A stretch of DNA of 64,000 nucleotides, from positions 644,236-708,235 of the forward strand of contig NZ_QZEX01000001.1 of NCBI RefSeq assembly GCF_003646465.1, written 5' to 3'. The notes beneath the pieces were generated by a model. That model was not told the DNA's origin. It did not search any database and saw only the letters and a list, made by a program, of their open reading frames with translations. Numbering within the stretch: the stretch's first letter is position 1; every line of letters starts with the position of its first letter. The stretch comes from Chachezhania antarctica. GTDB taxonomy: Bacteria; Pseudomonadota; Alphaproteobacteria; Rhodobacterales; Rhodobacteraceae. Both the position numbers and the translations under genes were made by a program. Positions 54,439 through 63,755 of the stretch are shown piece after piece.

Positions 54439-56076
54439 ATGAAACACCAGCCCGGCCTGCCGCGGGCGATCGACGAGAACCTGCATTTCCTGTGCGCGGA
54501 ACTCGACAGCCAGCTTTCCAAGCTCCAGGACTATTTCAAATCTCCGTCCGAGGCGCAGGCGCAGCGCCTGGTCATGCGGGCGGGTTACTCGTGGAACCTG
54601 CGGCAGCGGGTGCACGATGCGTCGCTGCAAAAGCTGTCGCGCCGGAAGGTTTCGGAATCCGAACGGTTGATGCTCACAAACATGGAGTTGATCGCCCGCA
54701 GCCTGGACCTGATCAGCCGCCATGCCCGCCGCTGCGTCTGGCACGCGGAAGAGGTACGGTGTGCGAAACTGCTTCGGTCGGACGTGTATGGCTCGGCCAT
54801 CAAGCTGGTGCGCAAGACGGTGGCCAACGTCATGCCCGCCATCGAAGCCCGCGACAGCCGCGAGGCGGTGGCGATCGGGCAGGCGAAGGCGAAAGTCGAA
54901 GACAGGTACCGCAAGCTGTTCGGGCTTTACACGGGTGACATGCGCAAGGGCGACAAGGTCGAAGACCTGGCCCACTGCCTGCTGACCGCGAACGAGATGC
55001 GACGCATGGGTGACGCGCTGGAATCCATCGGCGAGGCGCTGATTTCCGTCAATATCGGCCAGTCGGTGCAGTTCGAACGCTTTTATACCCTGCGTTCGGT
55101 TCTGGCCGAGAACATGAAGGCCGACCCGACGATGGAGCCGCTGGCCGAGACGAAATCGGGCAGCGCGATATCGGCGGTGCAGGCGATGGACGGTGACACC
55201 GCTGTGACGGCTGTCTTCAAGGATGGCGACATCAGCAAGGTGCGCGAGGAACGCGCGGGCGTGAAAAGCTGGCACACGATCTACCCCGGCCTCGCGCCCA
55301 AGATCCTGAGCTACGCGAAGAACGGCAAGTCTGCCGCGCTGCTGATCGAACACCTGCCGGGGCATACGCTGGAACATATCCTGCTGAACGAAGGCGACGC
55401 GCTGCTGGCCGAGGCTCGGGGCGCGTTGTCGAAGACGCTGCGCGATGTCTGGACGCTGACCCGCACGGATGAGCCGGCCGAGATGAAATCAATGAAGCAG
55501 CTGGCCGCGCGGATGGGTGACGTGGTGCGCGTGCACCCGGAATTCGACGAAGGCCGGACGCGGATCGGCGGGCTGAAGCTGCCCGCGTTCAATGAGCTGG
55601 TGGCCGAGGCCGCCGTGCGCGAGGCCAAGCTGGGCGCGCCGTTTTCGGTCTTCATCCACGGGGACTTCAACCTCGACAACATCATCTACGACCCGGCGGA
55701 AAAGCGGATCCATTTCATCGACCTTCACCGCTCGCGCTACATGGACTACGTGCAGGACATGTCGGTCTTCCTGGTCTCGATGTACCGGCTTCAGATCCAT
55801 GACGTGCCGATTCGCCGCCGGATCGCCGCGATGGCACAGGACTATCACAAGGTGACGGCGAAATTCGCCCGGCGCCAGAAGGACACGACCTTCGAATACC
55901 GGCTGGCCCTTGGGCTTGCGCGGTCGTTCGCGTCCTCTACCCGTTTCGTTCTCGACCGCGCCCATGCCCGCCGCATGTTCCAGCGGTCGCGCTTTTTGCT
56001 GGACACGGCGCTGGCTTGCCCGGAAGGGAAGGAGCATCGCCTGCGGCTGCCCATAGAGGAACTGTTCCGTGAGTAA
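54439..56076 (+). CDS. PhoU-like domain fused to an aminoglycoside-phosphotransferase-fold kinase
   Basis: This is a 545-residue cytosolic protein. Residues of about 10-220 are helical with PhoU-like pattern (ENLHFLCAELDSQLSKLQDYF and repeated conserved helix pairs). The C-terminal half is a kinase of APH fold, with catalytic H407-G-D in FIHGDFNLDNIIYD and metal aspartate D428 in HFIDLHRSRYMDYVQD. It should phosphorylate a small molecule or protein, with the PhoU part as binding or sensing domain. The ATG at 54439 follows GGAGGAGGACAG. It overlaps the ATP-grasp gene by 8 bp. Confidence 0.85.
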   Translation: MKHQPGLPRAIDENLHFLCAELDSQLSKLQDYFKSPSEAQAQRLVMRAGYSWNLRQRVHDASLQKLSRRKVSESERLMLTNMELIARSLDLISRHARRCVWHAEEVRCAKLLRSDVYGSAIKLVRKTVANVMPAIEARDSREAVAIGQAKAKVEDRYRKLFGLYTGDMRKGDKVEDLAHCLLTANEMRRMGDALESIGEALISVNIGQSVQFERFYTLRSVLAENMKADPTMEPLAETKSGSAISAVQAMDGDTAVTAVFKDGDISKVREERAGVKSWHTIYPGLAPKILSYAKNGKSAALLIEHLPGHTLEHILLNEGDALLAEARGALSKTLRDVWTLTRTDEPAEMKSMKQLAARMGDVVRVHPEFDEGRTRIGGLKLPAFNELVAEAAVREAKLGAPFSVFIHGDFNLDNIIYDPAEKRIHFIDLHRSRYMDYVQDMSVFLVSMYRLQIHDVPIRRRIAAMAQDYHKVTAKFARRQKDTTFEYRLALGLARSFASSTRFVLDRAHARRMFQRSRFLLDTALACPEGKEHRLRLPIEELFRE

Positions 56077-56953
56077 TCCCCGTATCGGTGTCGTGGGCAT
56101 CCCCGGCAAATGGTCGACCGAAGCCTTGGCCGATGCGCTGGAAGAGCGCACCGGATTCCGCCACATCGTGGACATGGGTCATGTCGATTACGATCTGGGT
56201 GCGGGGACGGTCACCCATCGGGGCTTCGACCTGACGACGCTCGACGGGCTGGTGGTCAAGAAGATCTCGGAAACCTATTCGCCCCATGCGCTCGACCGGC
56301 TGGAGCTTCTGCGCGTGGCGGAAGCCAAGGGTGTGAAGGTTTTTTCGAAACCGGATGCGATCCTGCGCCTGATGGACAGGCTGGCCTGCACCGTGTCGCT
56401 GGCACTGGCTGGCGCGCCCATGCCGCCGACGCGGGTGACCGAGGATCTGGACACCGCCCGCGCCATTGTCGAGGAGTTTGGCGGCGCGGTGCTGAAGCCG
56501 CTGTTCTCCACCAAGGCGCGGGGGATGGAGCTGCTGGATGCCGACGATTCCGATCTGGACGACGCGCTCAGCGGGTTCGCGGCCAAGAACCCGGTGATGT
56601 ACATCCAGAAGAAGCTGGACCTGTCGGGGCAGGATCTGGGCATGGTGTTCCTGGGCGGCGAATACCTGTGCACTTATGCGCGCGTCTCGACCAGCGGGGC
56701 GTGGAACACGACGATCAACAGCGGCGGGAAATACGCCGAGTTCCGGCCGGACAATGATCTGATTGCGCTGGCGAAAAACGCTCAGGCGCCGTTCGGGCTG
56801 GATTTCACCACGGTGGACGTGGCGCTGACGCCATCGGGCCCGGTGGTGTTCGAAGTTTCTGCCTTCGGAGGTTTCCGGGGCGTGAAGGAAGGCTGTGGTC
56901 TGGATGCGGCATCGCTGCTGGCCGACCACGTATTGAAAAGGGTTGCGGCATGA
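56069..56953 (+). CDS. ATP-grasp ligase of the GAK-type cluster
   Basis: This is a 294-residue RimK-like ATP-grasp enzyme. AVLKPLFSTKARGMELL is the nucleotide-binding region, YIQKKLDLSGQDLGMVFLGG follows, and VFEVSAFGGFRG holds the late metal-binding acid. Such enzymes join an acid to an amine through an acyl phosphate. GTG start at 56069. It is coupled to the genes on both sides (8-bp and 4-bp overlaps). Substrate unknown. Confidence 0.88.
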   Translation: MSNPRIGVVGIPGKWSTEALADALEERTGFRHIVDMGHVDYDLGAGTVTHRGFDLTTLDGLVVKKISETYSPHALDRLELLRVAEAKGVKVFSKPDAILRLMDRLACTVSLALAGAPMPPTRVTEDLDTARAIVEEFGGAVLKPLFSTKARGMELLDADDSDLDDALSGFAAKNPVMYIQKKLDLSGQDLGMVFLGGEYLCTYARVSTSGAWNTTINSGGKYAEFRPDNDLIALAKNAQAPFGLDFTTVDVALTPSGPVVFEVSAFGGFRGVKEGCGLDAASLLADHVLKRVAA

Positions 56954-58044
56954 AGATCGCGAAACTCCTCGGTCGGCTCGACCTTTCGGTGCTGGATGAT
57001 GTTGAGCCGCTGCACCTTCAGGTGGGCCCCGTCCATGTGACCCTGCGGTGTCAGGAGCCGGTGCGCACCGAGATGCTGAAGGCGCTCGCCCCGGCGATTG
57101 TCGATCACGCGGCGGAAGAGACGATCCGCATCGATGTCCTCGACGGGCAGATGGTAGCAGACCTGCCGAAGCTGAAAGACTGGGCGCGCGGACCGGACAG
57201 GATCTTGGGCAAGGATGCCTATGTCGATCTGAAGGACGGGCGGCTGGTGCGGAAGGTCCGCACCGGGATGGCGTTCCTGCAGGGCGACGGGTTCGGCGTG
57301 GCCTTCGGACCGGCCAGCGCCAATGCCAACCAGATCGCCAATTTCGTGAACGCGCAGATCCTGAGCGCGGCACACCGTGCCGGCTGGCAGATCGCCCATG
57401 CGGCGGCCGTGACCGACGGCTTCCGCGGGCTCGCCGTGTCCGGCCTGTCGGGCGGCGGCAAGTCGACGACGATCCTGCGCCTGATGGATATCGACGGGCT
57501 GTCCTACGTGACCAATGATCGCCTGCTTCTGCGCTCGGCCACGGACTGCGCGCGGGGGCTGGGCGTGCCGAAGATGCCGCGGATCAATCCGGGCACGATC
57601 CTTGGCAATCCGCGGCTGCACGGCCTCCTGTCCCCGGACCGCCGGGACGAATTGCAGGCGATGGAAATGGCCGATCTTTGGCCTCTCGAAGAAAAGCATG
57701 ATCTGGATATCGATGCCGTCTACGGGCCGGGCCGGGTAAGCCTGTCGGCCGACATCACCCATTACTGGGTCCTGAACTGGAGCCACGAGTCCGAGGCGCC
57801 CACCAAGGTACGCTCCGTCTCTCTCTATGACCGCCCCGATCTGCTCGACGCGATCATGAAAAGCCCCGGGGTCTTTCACCAGAAAGCCGATGGCACGTTC
57901 CTGTCGGACGATGAAGAGCCGGATCCCTCGGGCTATGTCCAGGCGCTGCGCAACGTGGAGATCTACGAGATCTCGGGCCGGATCGATTTCGATGCGCTGG
58001 CCGATGCGGGGCGGGCGCTGTTCTCCTCTGTCGAAGCCGAATGA
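56950..58044 (+). CDS. HPr kinase-related kinase (HprK-like, type B)
   Basis: This is a 364-residue kinase. The P-loop GLSGGGKST is at residues 165-173, preceded by the family's HAAAV (150-154), as in HprK. The N-terminal 140 residues are unlike HPr kinase, and no HPr or PTS gene lies nearby. It likely phosphorylates a protein or other target specific to this cluster. It overlaps the ATP-grasp gene and the histidine phosphatase gene by 4 bp each. Confidence 0.87.
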   Translation: MKIAKLLGRLDLSVLDDVEPLHLQVGPVHVTLRCQEPVRTEMLKALAPAIVDHAAEETIRIDVLDGQMVADLPKLKDWARGPDRILGKDAYVDLKDGRLVRKVRTGMAFLQGDGFGVAFGPASANANQIANFVNAQILSAAHRAGWQIAHAAAVTDGFRGLAVSGLSGGGKSTTILRLMDIDGLSYVTNDRLLLRSATDCARGLGVPKMPRINPGTILGNPRLHGLLSPDRRDELQAMEMADLWPLEEKHDLDIDAVYGPGRVSLSADITHYWVLNWSHESEAPTKVRSVSLYDRPDLLDAIMKSPGVFHQKADGTFLSDDEEPDPSGYVQALRNVEIYEISGRIDFDALADAGRALFSSVEAE

Positions 58045-58715
58045 CCGCACGCGCGGCCTTCATCCGGCACGGGGCCTACCGCCAGCGGGACGGCGCGCCA
58101 AGCGCGTGGCAGTTGTATCCGCTGACCGAGGCGGGCCAGGGAGATGCCGCGCGCGGGGCCGATGAAATCGTGGACCTTCTGGCAGAGCTGGGCACGAGGC
58201 TGAACCCGGTCCTCCACTGCTCCCCCCTGCTGCGCGCATGGCAGACGGCCGAGATCATGGCCGAACGTCTTGCCGCCGCCGGCCACATGGTGACCGGTCT
58301 CCACGAAACCGTCGCTCTCACCGAACGCTCCGTCGGTGCCGCGGCAAACCTGACGGGGGCGGAGATCGAAGCGATCCTTGCCGAAGATCCCCGCCATGAC
58401 GTGCCGGCGCCCGGCTGGAAGGCCGAAAGCACCTACCGTCTGCCGTTCCCGGGGGCCGAATCTCTGCTGGGCGCCGGCGCGCGCGTCGCGACCCATGTCG
58501 AAGCGACGGCAGAACCCGATTGGCTCACGCTCTATATCGGGCATGGCGCGGCATTCCGGCATGCGGCGCACGTGATGGGGGCGCTGTCGCTGGACCAGGT
58601 CCGAACTCTCAGTATGTTTCATGGTCGGCCTGTGGTACTGGGGCGCGAATCCCCGAATCGGTGGCGCAAGATCGCCGGAAAGTGGAAAGAACGGAACATT
58701 CTTCGGACCGATTGA
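58041..58715 (+). CDS. histidine phosphatase family protein (GAK-type cluster)
   Basis: This is a 224-residue phosphatase of the phosphoglycerate mutase-like family. The catalytic R9-H10-G11 is in FIRHGAYRQRDG, LHCSPLLRAWQTAEIMAERL holds the second arginine, and the second histidine is in IGHGAAFRH. It removes phosphate from a small molecule or protein. It overlaps the HprK-like gene by 4 bp. Confidence 0.9.
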   Translation: MTARAAFIRHGAYRQRDGAPSAWQLYPLTEAGQGDAARGADEIVDLLAELGTRLNPVLHCSPLLRAWQTAEIMAERLAAAGHMVTGLHETVALTERSVGAAANLTGAEIEAILAEDPRHDVPAPGWKAESTYRLPFPGAESLLGAGARVATHVEATAEPDWLTLYIGHGAAFRHAAHVMGALSLDQVRTLSMFHGRPVVLGRESPNRWRKIAGKWKERNILRTD

Positions 58716-58765
58716 GGCCGCGAACCGTTCACGTCGAGTAGTCAGTGAAGAAGCGAGAACCCGAC

Positions 58766-60130
58766 ATGCGCGATTCGACAGACCCGACCGACGCCTTGGC
58801 CGCCTGCGCCTTCCTTCCCACGGCCGGTGACGACCTGCCGGATCTCGCCGGCCTGCCGCGCGATGTCATGCCGTGGAGCTTCGATGAAGACCATTCCGGC
58901 TGCAGCGACGGATCGGTAACGGCCAGCCTTGGTCGCACGTCCGAACAGGGATCGTGGCACTTCCCTGAAAAGCCGGTGATCTTTCTGTCCGACCCGCACG
59001 CCGATGCCGATGGCTTCCTGCGGTCCCTGGTGGCCGCCGGCGCAATCCGCCGCGAGGCCGAAGCGCCCCGCCGGTTCACGCTGACCCCGTTCGGCGCGGC
59101 GGCCCAGATTGTCGTGGGCGGCGATTGCCTCGAAAAGGGGCCCAGCAACCTGGATATGCTCGACGCACTGAAGGCGCTGATCGATACGGGTGCCGACGTC
59201 CAGCTTCTGGCCGGCAATCACGATCTGCGGTTCCTCGTGGGGCTTCTGTCGCTCGACCACGGCTTGTGCGGGCGGGACGCCGAAGCATCGGCGCTGACGG
59301 AACACCTGTTCATCCGGCTCGGCCGCAAGGCCATGCCGCTGCTGGTCGAGGTCTATGACCGCTACGTCGCGCCGAATGGCATCCCCGATGATGTTCCGGA
59401 GGAGGCCGCGGCGAAGGCGCTTTTGTACCCCGCCGACAACTGGGCCGAAAGGTTCGACCGTGCCGCCAAGCCGTACATGAAGGGCAAGGCCCGCGCGCGG
59501 GAGATTTCGCGCGCCGAAAAGAAGCGCCGGACCTTCGCGGAAGCCGCCGACGAGGCCGGGCTGACCATGCGCATGATGCTGGCCGCCGCCCGCGCCTGCC
59601 GGGCGCTGTTCCTGCCGGGTGGAGAGATGGCGTGGTTCTACGACCGCATGCAGGCGGTGACGCGGATGGGCTCGATCTTGTTCGTGCATGCCGGGCTGGA
59701 TGACGCGGCATGCCGGATGCTGGCGCTGGACGGCCCCGACGCGGTGAACGCCGCCTTCAAGGAAGAAGCGCGTCGCGATCCGTTCGTTTTCTACTTCGGT
59801 GTGCTCGTGAACATGATGCGCACCAAATATCGCCCCAGCGACCGGACCCTGACCGAAGCCGGAGTGGAGGATCTGTGGGGCGCTGGCATCAAGATGATCG
59901 TGCAGGGCCACGTCAATAACCACCGTGGCCAGAGGCTGCTGGCGAAATCGGGGATGCTGCATCTTGAAGGCGACGTTTCGCTCGACAGTGCCACCCGCAA
60001 GCTGGAAGGCCTGAAAGGTCACGGCGTGGGCGCGACGCTGATCTATCCGTCGGGCGATGTGTTGGGCCTGTGTTCGGACTATCCGACGATCAAGCACTTC
60101 AACCCCGCACGGTACGAGGGCCGCGCGTGA
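58766..60130 (+). CDS. PPP-like metallophosphoesterase (GAK-type cluster)
   Basis: This is a 454-residue two-metal phosphoesterase. Metal ligands are in LSDPHADAD (D76, H78), VGGDCLEKG (D120), AGNHDLRF (N151, H152), FVHAGLDD and VQGHVNNH. The N-terminal 70 residues and a long insert (about 200-300) are extra. It resembles diadenosine tetraphosphatase or protein phosphatases; the target is unknown. ATG at 58766 or GTG at 58745. The stop codon overlaps the amphi-Trp gene (GTGA). Confidence 0.88.
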   Translation: MRDSTDPTDALAACAFLPTAGDDLPDLAGLPRDVMPWSFDEDHSGCSDGSVTASLGRTSEQGSWHFPEKPVIFLSDPHADADGFLRSLVAAGAIRREAEAPRRFTLTPFGAAAQIVVGGDCLEKGPSNLDMLDALKALIDTGADVQLLAGNHDLRFLVGLLSLDHGLCGRDAEASALTEHLFIRLGRKAMPLLVEVYDRYVAPNGIPDDVPEEAAAKALLYPADNWAERFDRAAKPYMKGKARAREISRAEKKRRTFAEAADEAGLTMRMMLAAARACRALFLPGGEMAWFYDRMQAVTRMGSILFVHAGLDDAACRMLALDGPDAVNAAFKEEARRDPFVFYFGVLVNMMRTKYRPSDRTLTEAGVEDLWGAGIKMIVQGHVNNHRGQRLLAKSGMLHLEGDVSLDSATRKLEGLKGHGVGATLIYPSGDVLGLCSDYPTIKHFNPARYEGRA

Positions 60131-60396
60131 AACAGGCAGACGGCAAGTTCCGGCACCAGTCCGTGCAGGATCGCAAGTCGATCAAGGCGCTGCTCGAGGC
60201 CGTGACCAAGGGCGTGGGTAAGGGCGAATTGACCTTCTCGGACGACGACGGCAGCTTCACGCTGGAACCCGACGGTCTGATGACGGTTCGCATCCGGGGC
60301 GAGAAAAGCGACGGCGCCTGCCGGTTCGACATCTCGGTCACGTGGAGCGAACGCCCGGACGAAGACGACAAATCGAAACCCGTGAAGATTTCCTGA
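60127..60396 (+). CDS. amphi-Trp domain protein
   Basis: This is an 89-residue acidic-basic protein with alternating strands (GELTFSDDDGSFTLEPDGLM and CRFDISVTWSERP). From memory this fits the amphi-Trp domain, a small family often found with GAK clusters. No catalytic residues are evident; it could be a carrier or target of the nearby kinases and ligase, which is inference. GTG start overlaps the upstream stop codon. Confidence 0.8.
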   Translation: MKQADGKFRHQSVQDRKSIKALLEAVTKGVGKGELTFSDDDGSFTLEPDGLMTVRIRGEKSDGACRFDISVTWSERPDEDDKSKPVKIS

Positions 60397-60431
60397 CCTT
60401 CGGGACAGGCGGGCATATCGAAATCAAGGGG

Positions 60432-61322
60432 ATGACAAGCTTGGTAAAGATCGCCGCGGCCACCTTTCCGCTCGGCTGGCTCGACAGCTGGGCGCAATAC
60501 GAGGACAAGATCGCATCCTGGGTCGGCGACGCGGCCGGTAACGGTGCCGATCTTCTGATCTTCCCGGAATACGGCTCGATGGAACTGGCCTCGCTCGCCG
60601 GTGCCGCGGCGGCAGAAGATCTGGAAGCGTCTATCACCGCAGTGGTCGAGCGTGCCGATGACATGAACGCGCTGTTCGCCCGGCTGGGCGCCGAACATGA
60701 CGTGCACGTGCTGGCGCCGTCGGTCCCGGTCCTCACCGATGGCCGCCCCGTCAACCGCGCGCATTTCTACGCGCCCGACGGGAAATGTGGCACGCAGGAC
60801 AAGCAGATCATGACCCGGTTCGAACGCGAGGAATGGGACATCGCGCCGGGCCGCAATGGCGTGACGCTGTTCGATACCGCGCTTGGCAGGATTGGCATAC
60901 TGATCTGTTATGACAGCGAATTTCCCCTTCTGGGCCGCGCCCTGAAAGATGCCGACCTGATCCTTGTGCCGTCGGCCACCGAACGGATGACGGGATATTC
61001 CCGCGTCCGCATCGGATCGATGGCCCGGGCGATGGAAAACCAGTGCGTGGTCGCCATGTCATCGGTCGTGGGCGACGTGCCCTGGCTGCCGGCGGTCGAG
61101 GCCGGGGTGGGCTGCGGCGGCATCTTCGGCCCGCCCGACACGGGTTTCCCGCCCACCGGCGTGATCGCGGAAGGGGAACTGAACGCCCCCGGCTGGGTCT
61201 ACGCCGACGTGGATCTGGCGGCCGTGGAACATGTTCGTGCCGACGGCGTTACCCTTCATCGCTCGCATTGGGACGAACAGGACGCTGCGGCGACTACGGT
61301 GACTTCCGTCACCTTGCGTTAA
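60432..61322 (+). CDS. carbon-nitrogen hydrolase (nitrilase superfamily, GAK-type cluster)
   Basis: This is a 296-residue amidase-type enzyme with the intact catalytic set E46 (IFPEYG), K124 (DKQIMTRFE) and C159 ([10 protein letters not shown]). It should cleave an amide or nitrile C-N bond, the reverse sense of the ATP-grasp ligase in the same cluster. The ATG at 60432 is used. It lies 35 bp after the amphi-Trp gene and is the last gene of the cluster. Confidence 0.92.
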   Translation: MTSLVKIAAATFPLGWLDSWAQYEDKIASWVGDAAGNGADLLIFPEYGSMELASLAGAAAAEDLEASITAVVERADDMNALFARLGAEHDVHVLAPSVPVLTDGRPVNRAHFYAPDGKCGTQDKQIMTRFEREEWDIAPGRNGVTLFDTALGRIGILICYDSEFPLLGRALKDADLILVPSATERMTGYSRVRIGSMARAMENQCVVAMSSVVGDVPWLPAVEAGVGCGGIFGPPDTGFPPTGVIAEGELNAPGWVYADVDLAAVEHVRADGVTLHRSHWDEQDAAATTVTSVTLR

Positions 61323-61330
61323 GATAGGCC

Positions 61331-61360
61331 TTGAAAACCGGGCCATTCACGCTCATTTAA
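61331..61360 (+). promoter_or_regulatory. candidate infA promoter
   Basis: TTGAAA (61331-61336) and ATTTAA (61355-61360) are 18 bp apart, 45 bp before the infA start. The spacing is acceptable and infA is expected to have its own promoter. Confidence 0.4.
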
Positions 61361-61404
61361 GCGCATGCTCCGCACCAAGGCGGGGCCTCACATATGGAGA
61401 GACC

Positions 61405-61623
61405 ATGGCCAAGGAAGATACGCTCGAATTTCCCGGTGTCGTGAAGGAACTCCTGCCGAATGCGACGTTTCGGGTCGAGCTTGAGAACGGCCATGAGATC
61501 ATCGCACATACGGCAGGAAAGATGCGCAAGAACCGGATCCGTGTTCTGGCCGGCGACAAGGTCCAGGTGGAAATGACCCCCTACGACCTGACTAAGGGCC
61601 GCATCAACTACCGGTTCAAGTAA
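61405..61623 (+). CDS. infA: translation initiation factor IF-1
   Basis: It is a 72-residue single S1-like (OB-fold) domain that binds the ribosomal A site during initiation. [20 protein letters not shown] and [25 protein letters not shown] are near-universal. SD GGAGAGACC. It heads the conserved infA-maf-RNase E/G-yacG block. Confidence 0.98.
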   Translation: MAKEDTLEFPGVVKELLPNATFRVELENGHEIIAHTAGKMRKNRIRVLAGDKVQVEMTPYDLTKGRINYRFK

Positions 61624-61629
61624 AGCCCC

Positions 61630-62202
61630 GTGGCTTTCATCCTGGGCTCTGGCAGCCCACGCCGTCTGGACCTTCTGGCCCAGATCGGCGTGGTTCCGGA
61701 TGCCGTACGCCCGCCCGAAATCGATGAAACACCGGCGCGGGACGAACTTCCGCGCCCGTACTGCCAGCGGATGGCGCGCGAAAAGGTGGCGGCGGTCGAT
61801 GCCGCGCCTGACGATGTCGTGCTGTGCGCCGACACTACCGTCGCCCTGGGCCGCCGCATCCTTGGCAAGCCCGTGGACCGGGCTGAAGCCGCCGCCTTCC
61901 TGAAAGCCATGTCCGGACGTCGTCATCGCGTGATCACCGCCGTTGCCGTGCGTCGTGGCGAAAAACTGTGGGAGCGCGATGTGGTCAGCACCGTCCGCAT
62001 GAAGGCGCTGTCCGACGCAGACGTGACGGGCTACCTCGACACCGGCGACTGGCAGGGCAAGGCCGGGGGCTATGGCATCCAGGGGCCTGCGGGTGCGCTG
62101 ATTCCGTGGATCTCGGGGTCCTTCACCGGGATCGTGGGGCTGCCATTGGCCGAAACCGCGGGTATCCTGCAGGCGGCCGGACTGAAAGTATGGGCATCAT
62201 GA
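61630..62202 (+). CDS. maf: Maf family nucleoside triphosphate pyrophosphatase
   Basis: This 190-residue house-cleaning enzyme hydrolyses modified nucleoside triphosphates (dTTP/UTP or m7GTP type). [13 protein letters not shown] is the signature, and the acidic pair in [11 protein letters not shown] and KPVDRAEA-type text follow. GTG start at 61630, six bases after infA. The stop overlaps the next gene (ATGA). Confidence 0.94.
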   Translation: MAFILGSGSPRRLDLLAQIGVVPDAVRPPEIDETPARDELPRPYCQRMAREKVAAVDAAPDDVVLCADTTVALGRRILGKPVDRAEAAAFLKAMSGRRHRVITAVAVRRGEKLWERDVVSTVRMKALSDADVTGYLDTGDWQGKAGGYGIQGPAGALIPWISGSFTGIVGLPLAETAGILQAAGLKVWAS

Positions 62203-63239
62203 AGGGCCGTCAGATCTTCCTTGACCACATGGGCGACCGCGAAGCCGCGGCGCTGATGGTCGATGGCCGGCTGGAAGACCTGCTGATCGCGGGCACTGCG
62301 CCGGCACCTGGCACGATCTACCGCGCCCGCGCCGACCGTCCCGTGAAGGGGCAGGGCGGGATGTTCCTGTCCACCCCGGATGGCCCGGCCTTCCTGCGGC
62401 AGGTCAAGGGACTGGCGCCGGGCGACATGCTGCTGGTGCAGGTCACCTCCTATGCCGAGGAGGGCAAAGCCTTCCCCGTCACCACCCGCGTGATCTTCAA
62501 AAGCCGCTACGCCATGGTCACCCCGGGGGCGCCGGGCCTGAACATCTCGCGGTCGATCCGCGACGAAGAGGTCCGCGACCGCCTGCTGGAATGCGCGCAC
62601 GAGGCCATCGCCGAAGGTCCGGGCACCTTGCCCGACGATCTGGGCCTTGTCCTGCGCTCGGCCACGGCCGAAGCGGACGAGACCGAGATCGCCGAAGACA
62701 TTCTTGCCATGCTGAGCCTCGCCCAGCAGGTGATGTCCGACCCGGGGACAGAGCCCGAGCGCCTGGTCGATGGCGACGGCCCCCACATGCTCGCGTGGCG
62801 CGACTGGTCGGAGCCGGCCGAAATCATCGCCGATGACGGCTGCTTCGAAAGCCACGATGTGGCCGACGCGATCGACCATGCCCGCGGCGATCGCGAAACC
62901 CTTGAAGGCGGCGCGTGGATCTCCGTCGAACCCACCCGCGCGCTGGTGGCGGTTGACGTGAACACGGGCCGCGATACGTCGATGGCGGCGGGGATCAAGG
63001 CGAACCTCGCCTGCGCCCGTGCCCTGCCGCGCGCCTTGCGGGTGCGCGGTCTTGGCGGCCAGATCGTCGTCGATTTCGCGCCCATGCCCAAGAAGGACCG
63101 CATCCGCGTCGAATCCGCCCTGCGGTCGGCCTTCCGCGCCGACCCCGAGGAGACATCGCTGGTCGGCTGGACCGGGATGGGCAATTTCGAACTGCAACGA
63201 AAGCGCGGGCGCGTCCCGCTGTCGGAGGTGCAACCATGA
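62199..63239 (+). CDS. ribonuclease E/G family protein, short form
   Basis: This is a 346-residue endoribonuclease-like protein with the catalytic aspartates D253 ([10 protein letters not shown]) and D292 ([12 protein letters not shown]). The RNase E/G DNase-I-like core is intact; the full S1 domain and the C-terminal zinc-link and scaffold are missing. The short form next to yacG is common in this group (from memory). ATG at 62199 overlaps maf by 4 bp. Confidence 0.92.
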   Translation: MKGRQIFLDHMGDREAAALMVDGRLEDLLIAGTAPAPGTIYRARADRPVKGQGGMFLSTPDGPAFLRQVKGLAPGDMLLVQVTSYAEEGKAFPVTTRVIFKSRYAMVTPGAPGLNISRSIRDEEVRDRLLECAHEAIAEGPGTLPDDLGLVLRSATAEADETEIAEDILAMLSLAQQVMSDPGTEPERLVDGDGPHMLAWRDWSEPAEIIADDGCFESHDVADAIDHARGDRETLEGGAWISVEPTRALVAVDVNTGRDTSMAAGIKANLACARALPRALRVRGLGGQIVVDFAPMPKKDRIRVESALRSAFRADPEETSLVGWTGMGNFELQRKRGRVPLSEVQP

Positions 63240-63454
63240 AGAAATGCCCCATTTGCAACGAAGCAACCGTTGCAGACTACCGCCCCTTCTGCTCGCGCCG
63301 CTGCGCCGATGTCGACCTGGGCAAATGGATGACCGGCAGCTACGCCATCCCGTCTGCGGAACCGCTTGAGCCTGAAGAGTTCGAACGTGCCGTCGAGGAC
63401 GCGCACCGTGCGGACGACCGGGAAGACGACGGCCCGAATGGCCGGTTGCACTGA
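63236..63454 (+). CDS. yacG: DNA gyrase inhibitor YacG
   Basis: This 72-residue zinc protein binds GyrB and inhibits gyrase. C4, C7, C19 and C23 (CPIC...CSRRC) bind zinc; DLGKWMTGSYAIP is the family tail. It overlaps the RNase gene by 4 bp. Confidence 0.95.
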   Translation: MKKCPICNEATVADYRPFCSRRCADVDLGKWMTGSYAIPSAEPLEPEEFERAVEDAHRADDREDDGPNGRLH

Positions 63455-63540
63455 CGTCGGGGGCGTGGTGAAAAAGCCTCTGGACACTCCTATTTCCAGC
63501 GCTTAGACAGCCTCCACCCCGAAGGTCAGACCTTCCCCGT

Positions 63541-63615
63541 GCCCGGGTAGCTCAGGGGTAGAGCAGTGGATTGAAAATCCTCGTGTCGGTGGTTCGATTC
63601 CGCCCCCGGGCACCA
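63541..63615 (+). tRNA. tRNA-Phe (GAA)
   Basis: This is a 75-base cloverleaf with CCA encoded. The acceptor stem GCCCGGG/CCCGGGC is perfect, the anticodon GAA is at 63573-63575, and the T stem-loop is GGTGG-TTCGATT-CCGCC. The anticodon stem GTGGA/TCCTC has one T-T opposition, otherwise standard. Confidence 0.96.
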
Positions 63616-63755
63616 CTTTCCAAAAATCGTGATGTGCGTACATGTAGCCCTGCGTCCAACCTCAAGGTGAAGCTTTGTGGCCGTCTTGCAAAGGCGCGGT
63701 TACGCAGCGCTTAAACCTCGGGTGGCCGACGCGCTGGCGTTTTGGGCTGTCGAGC

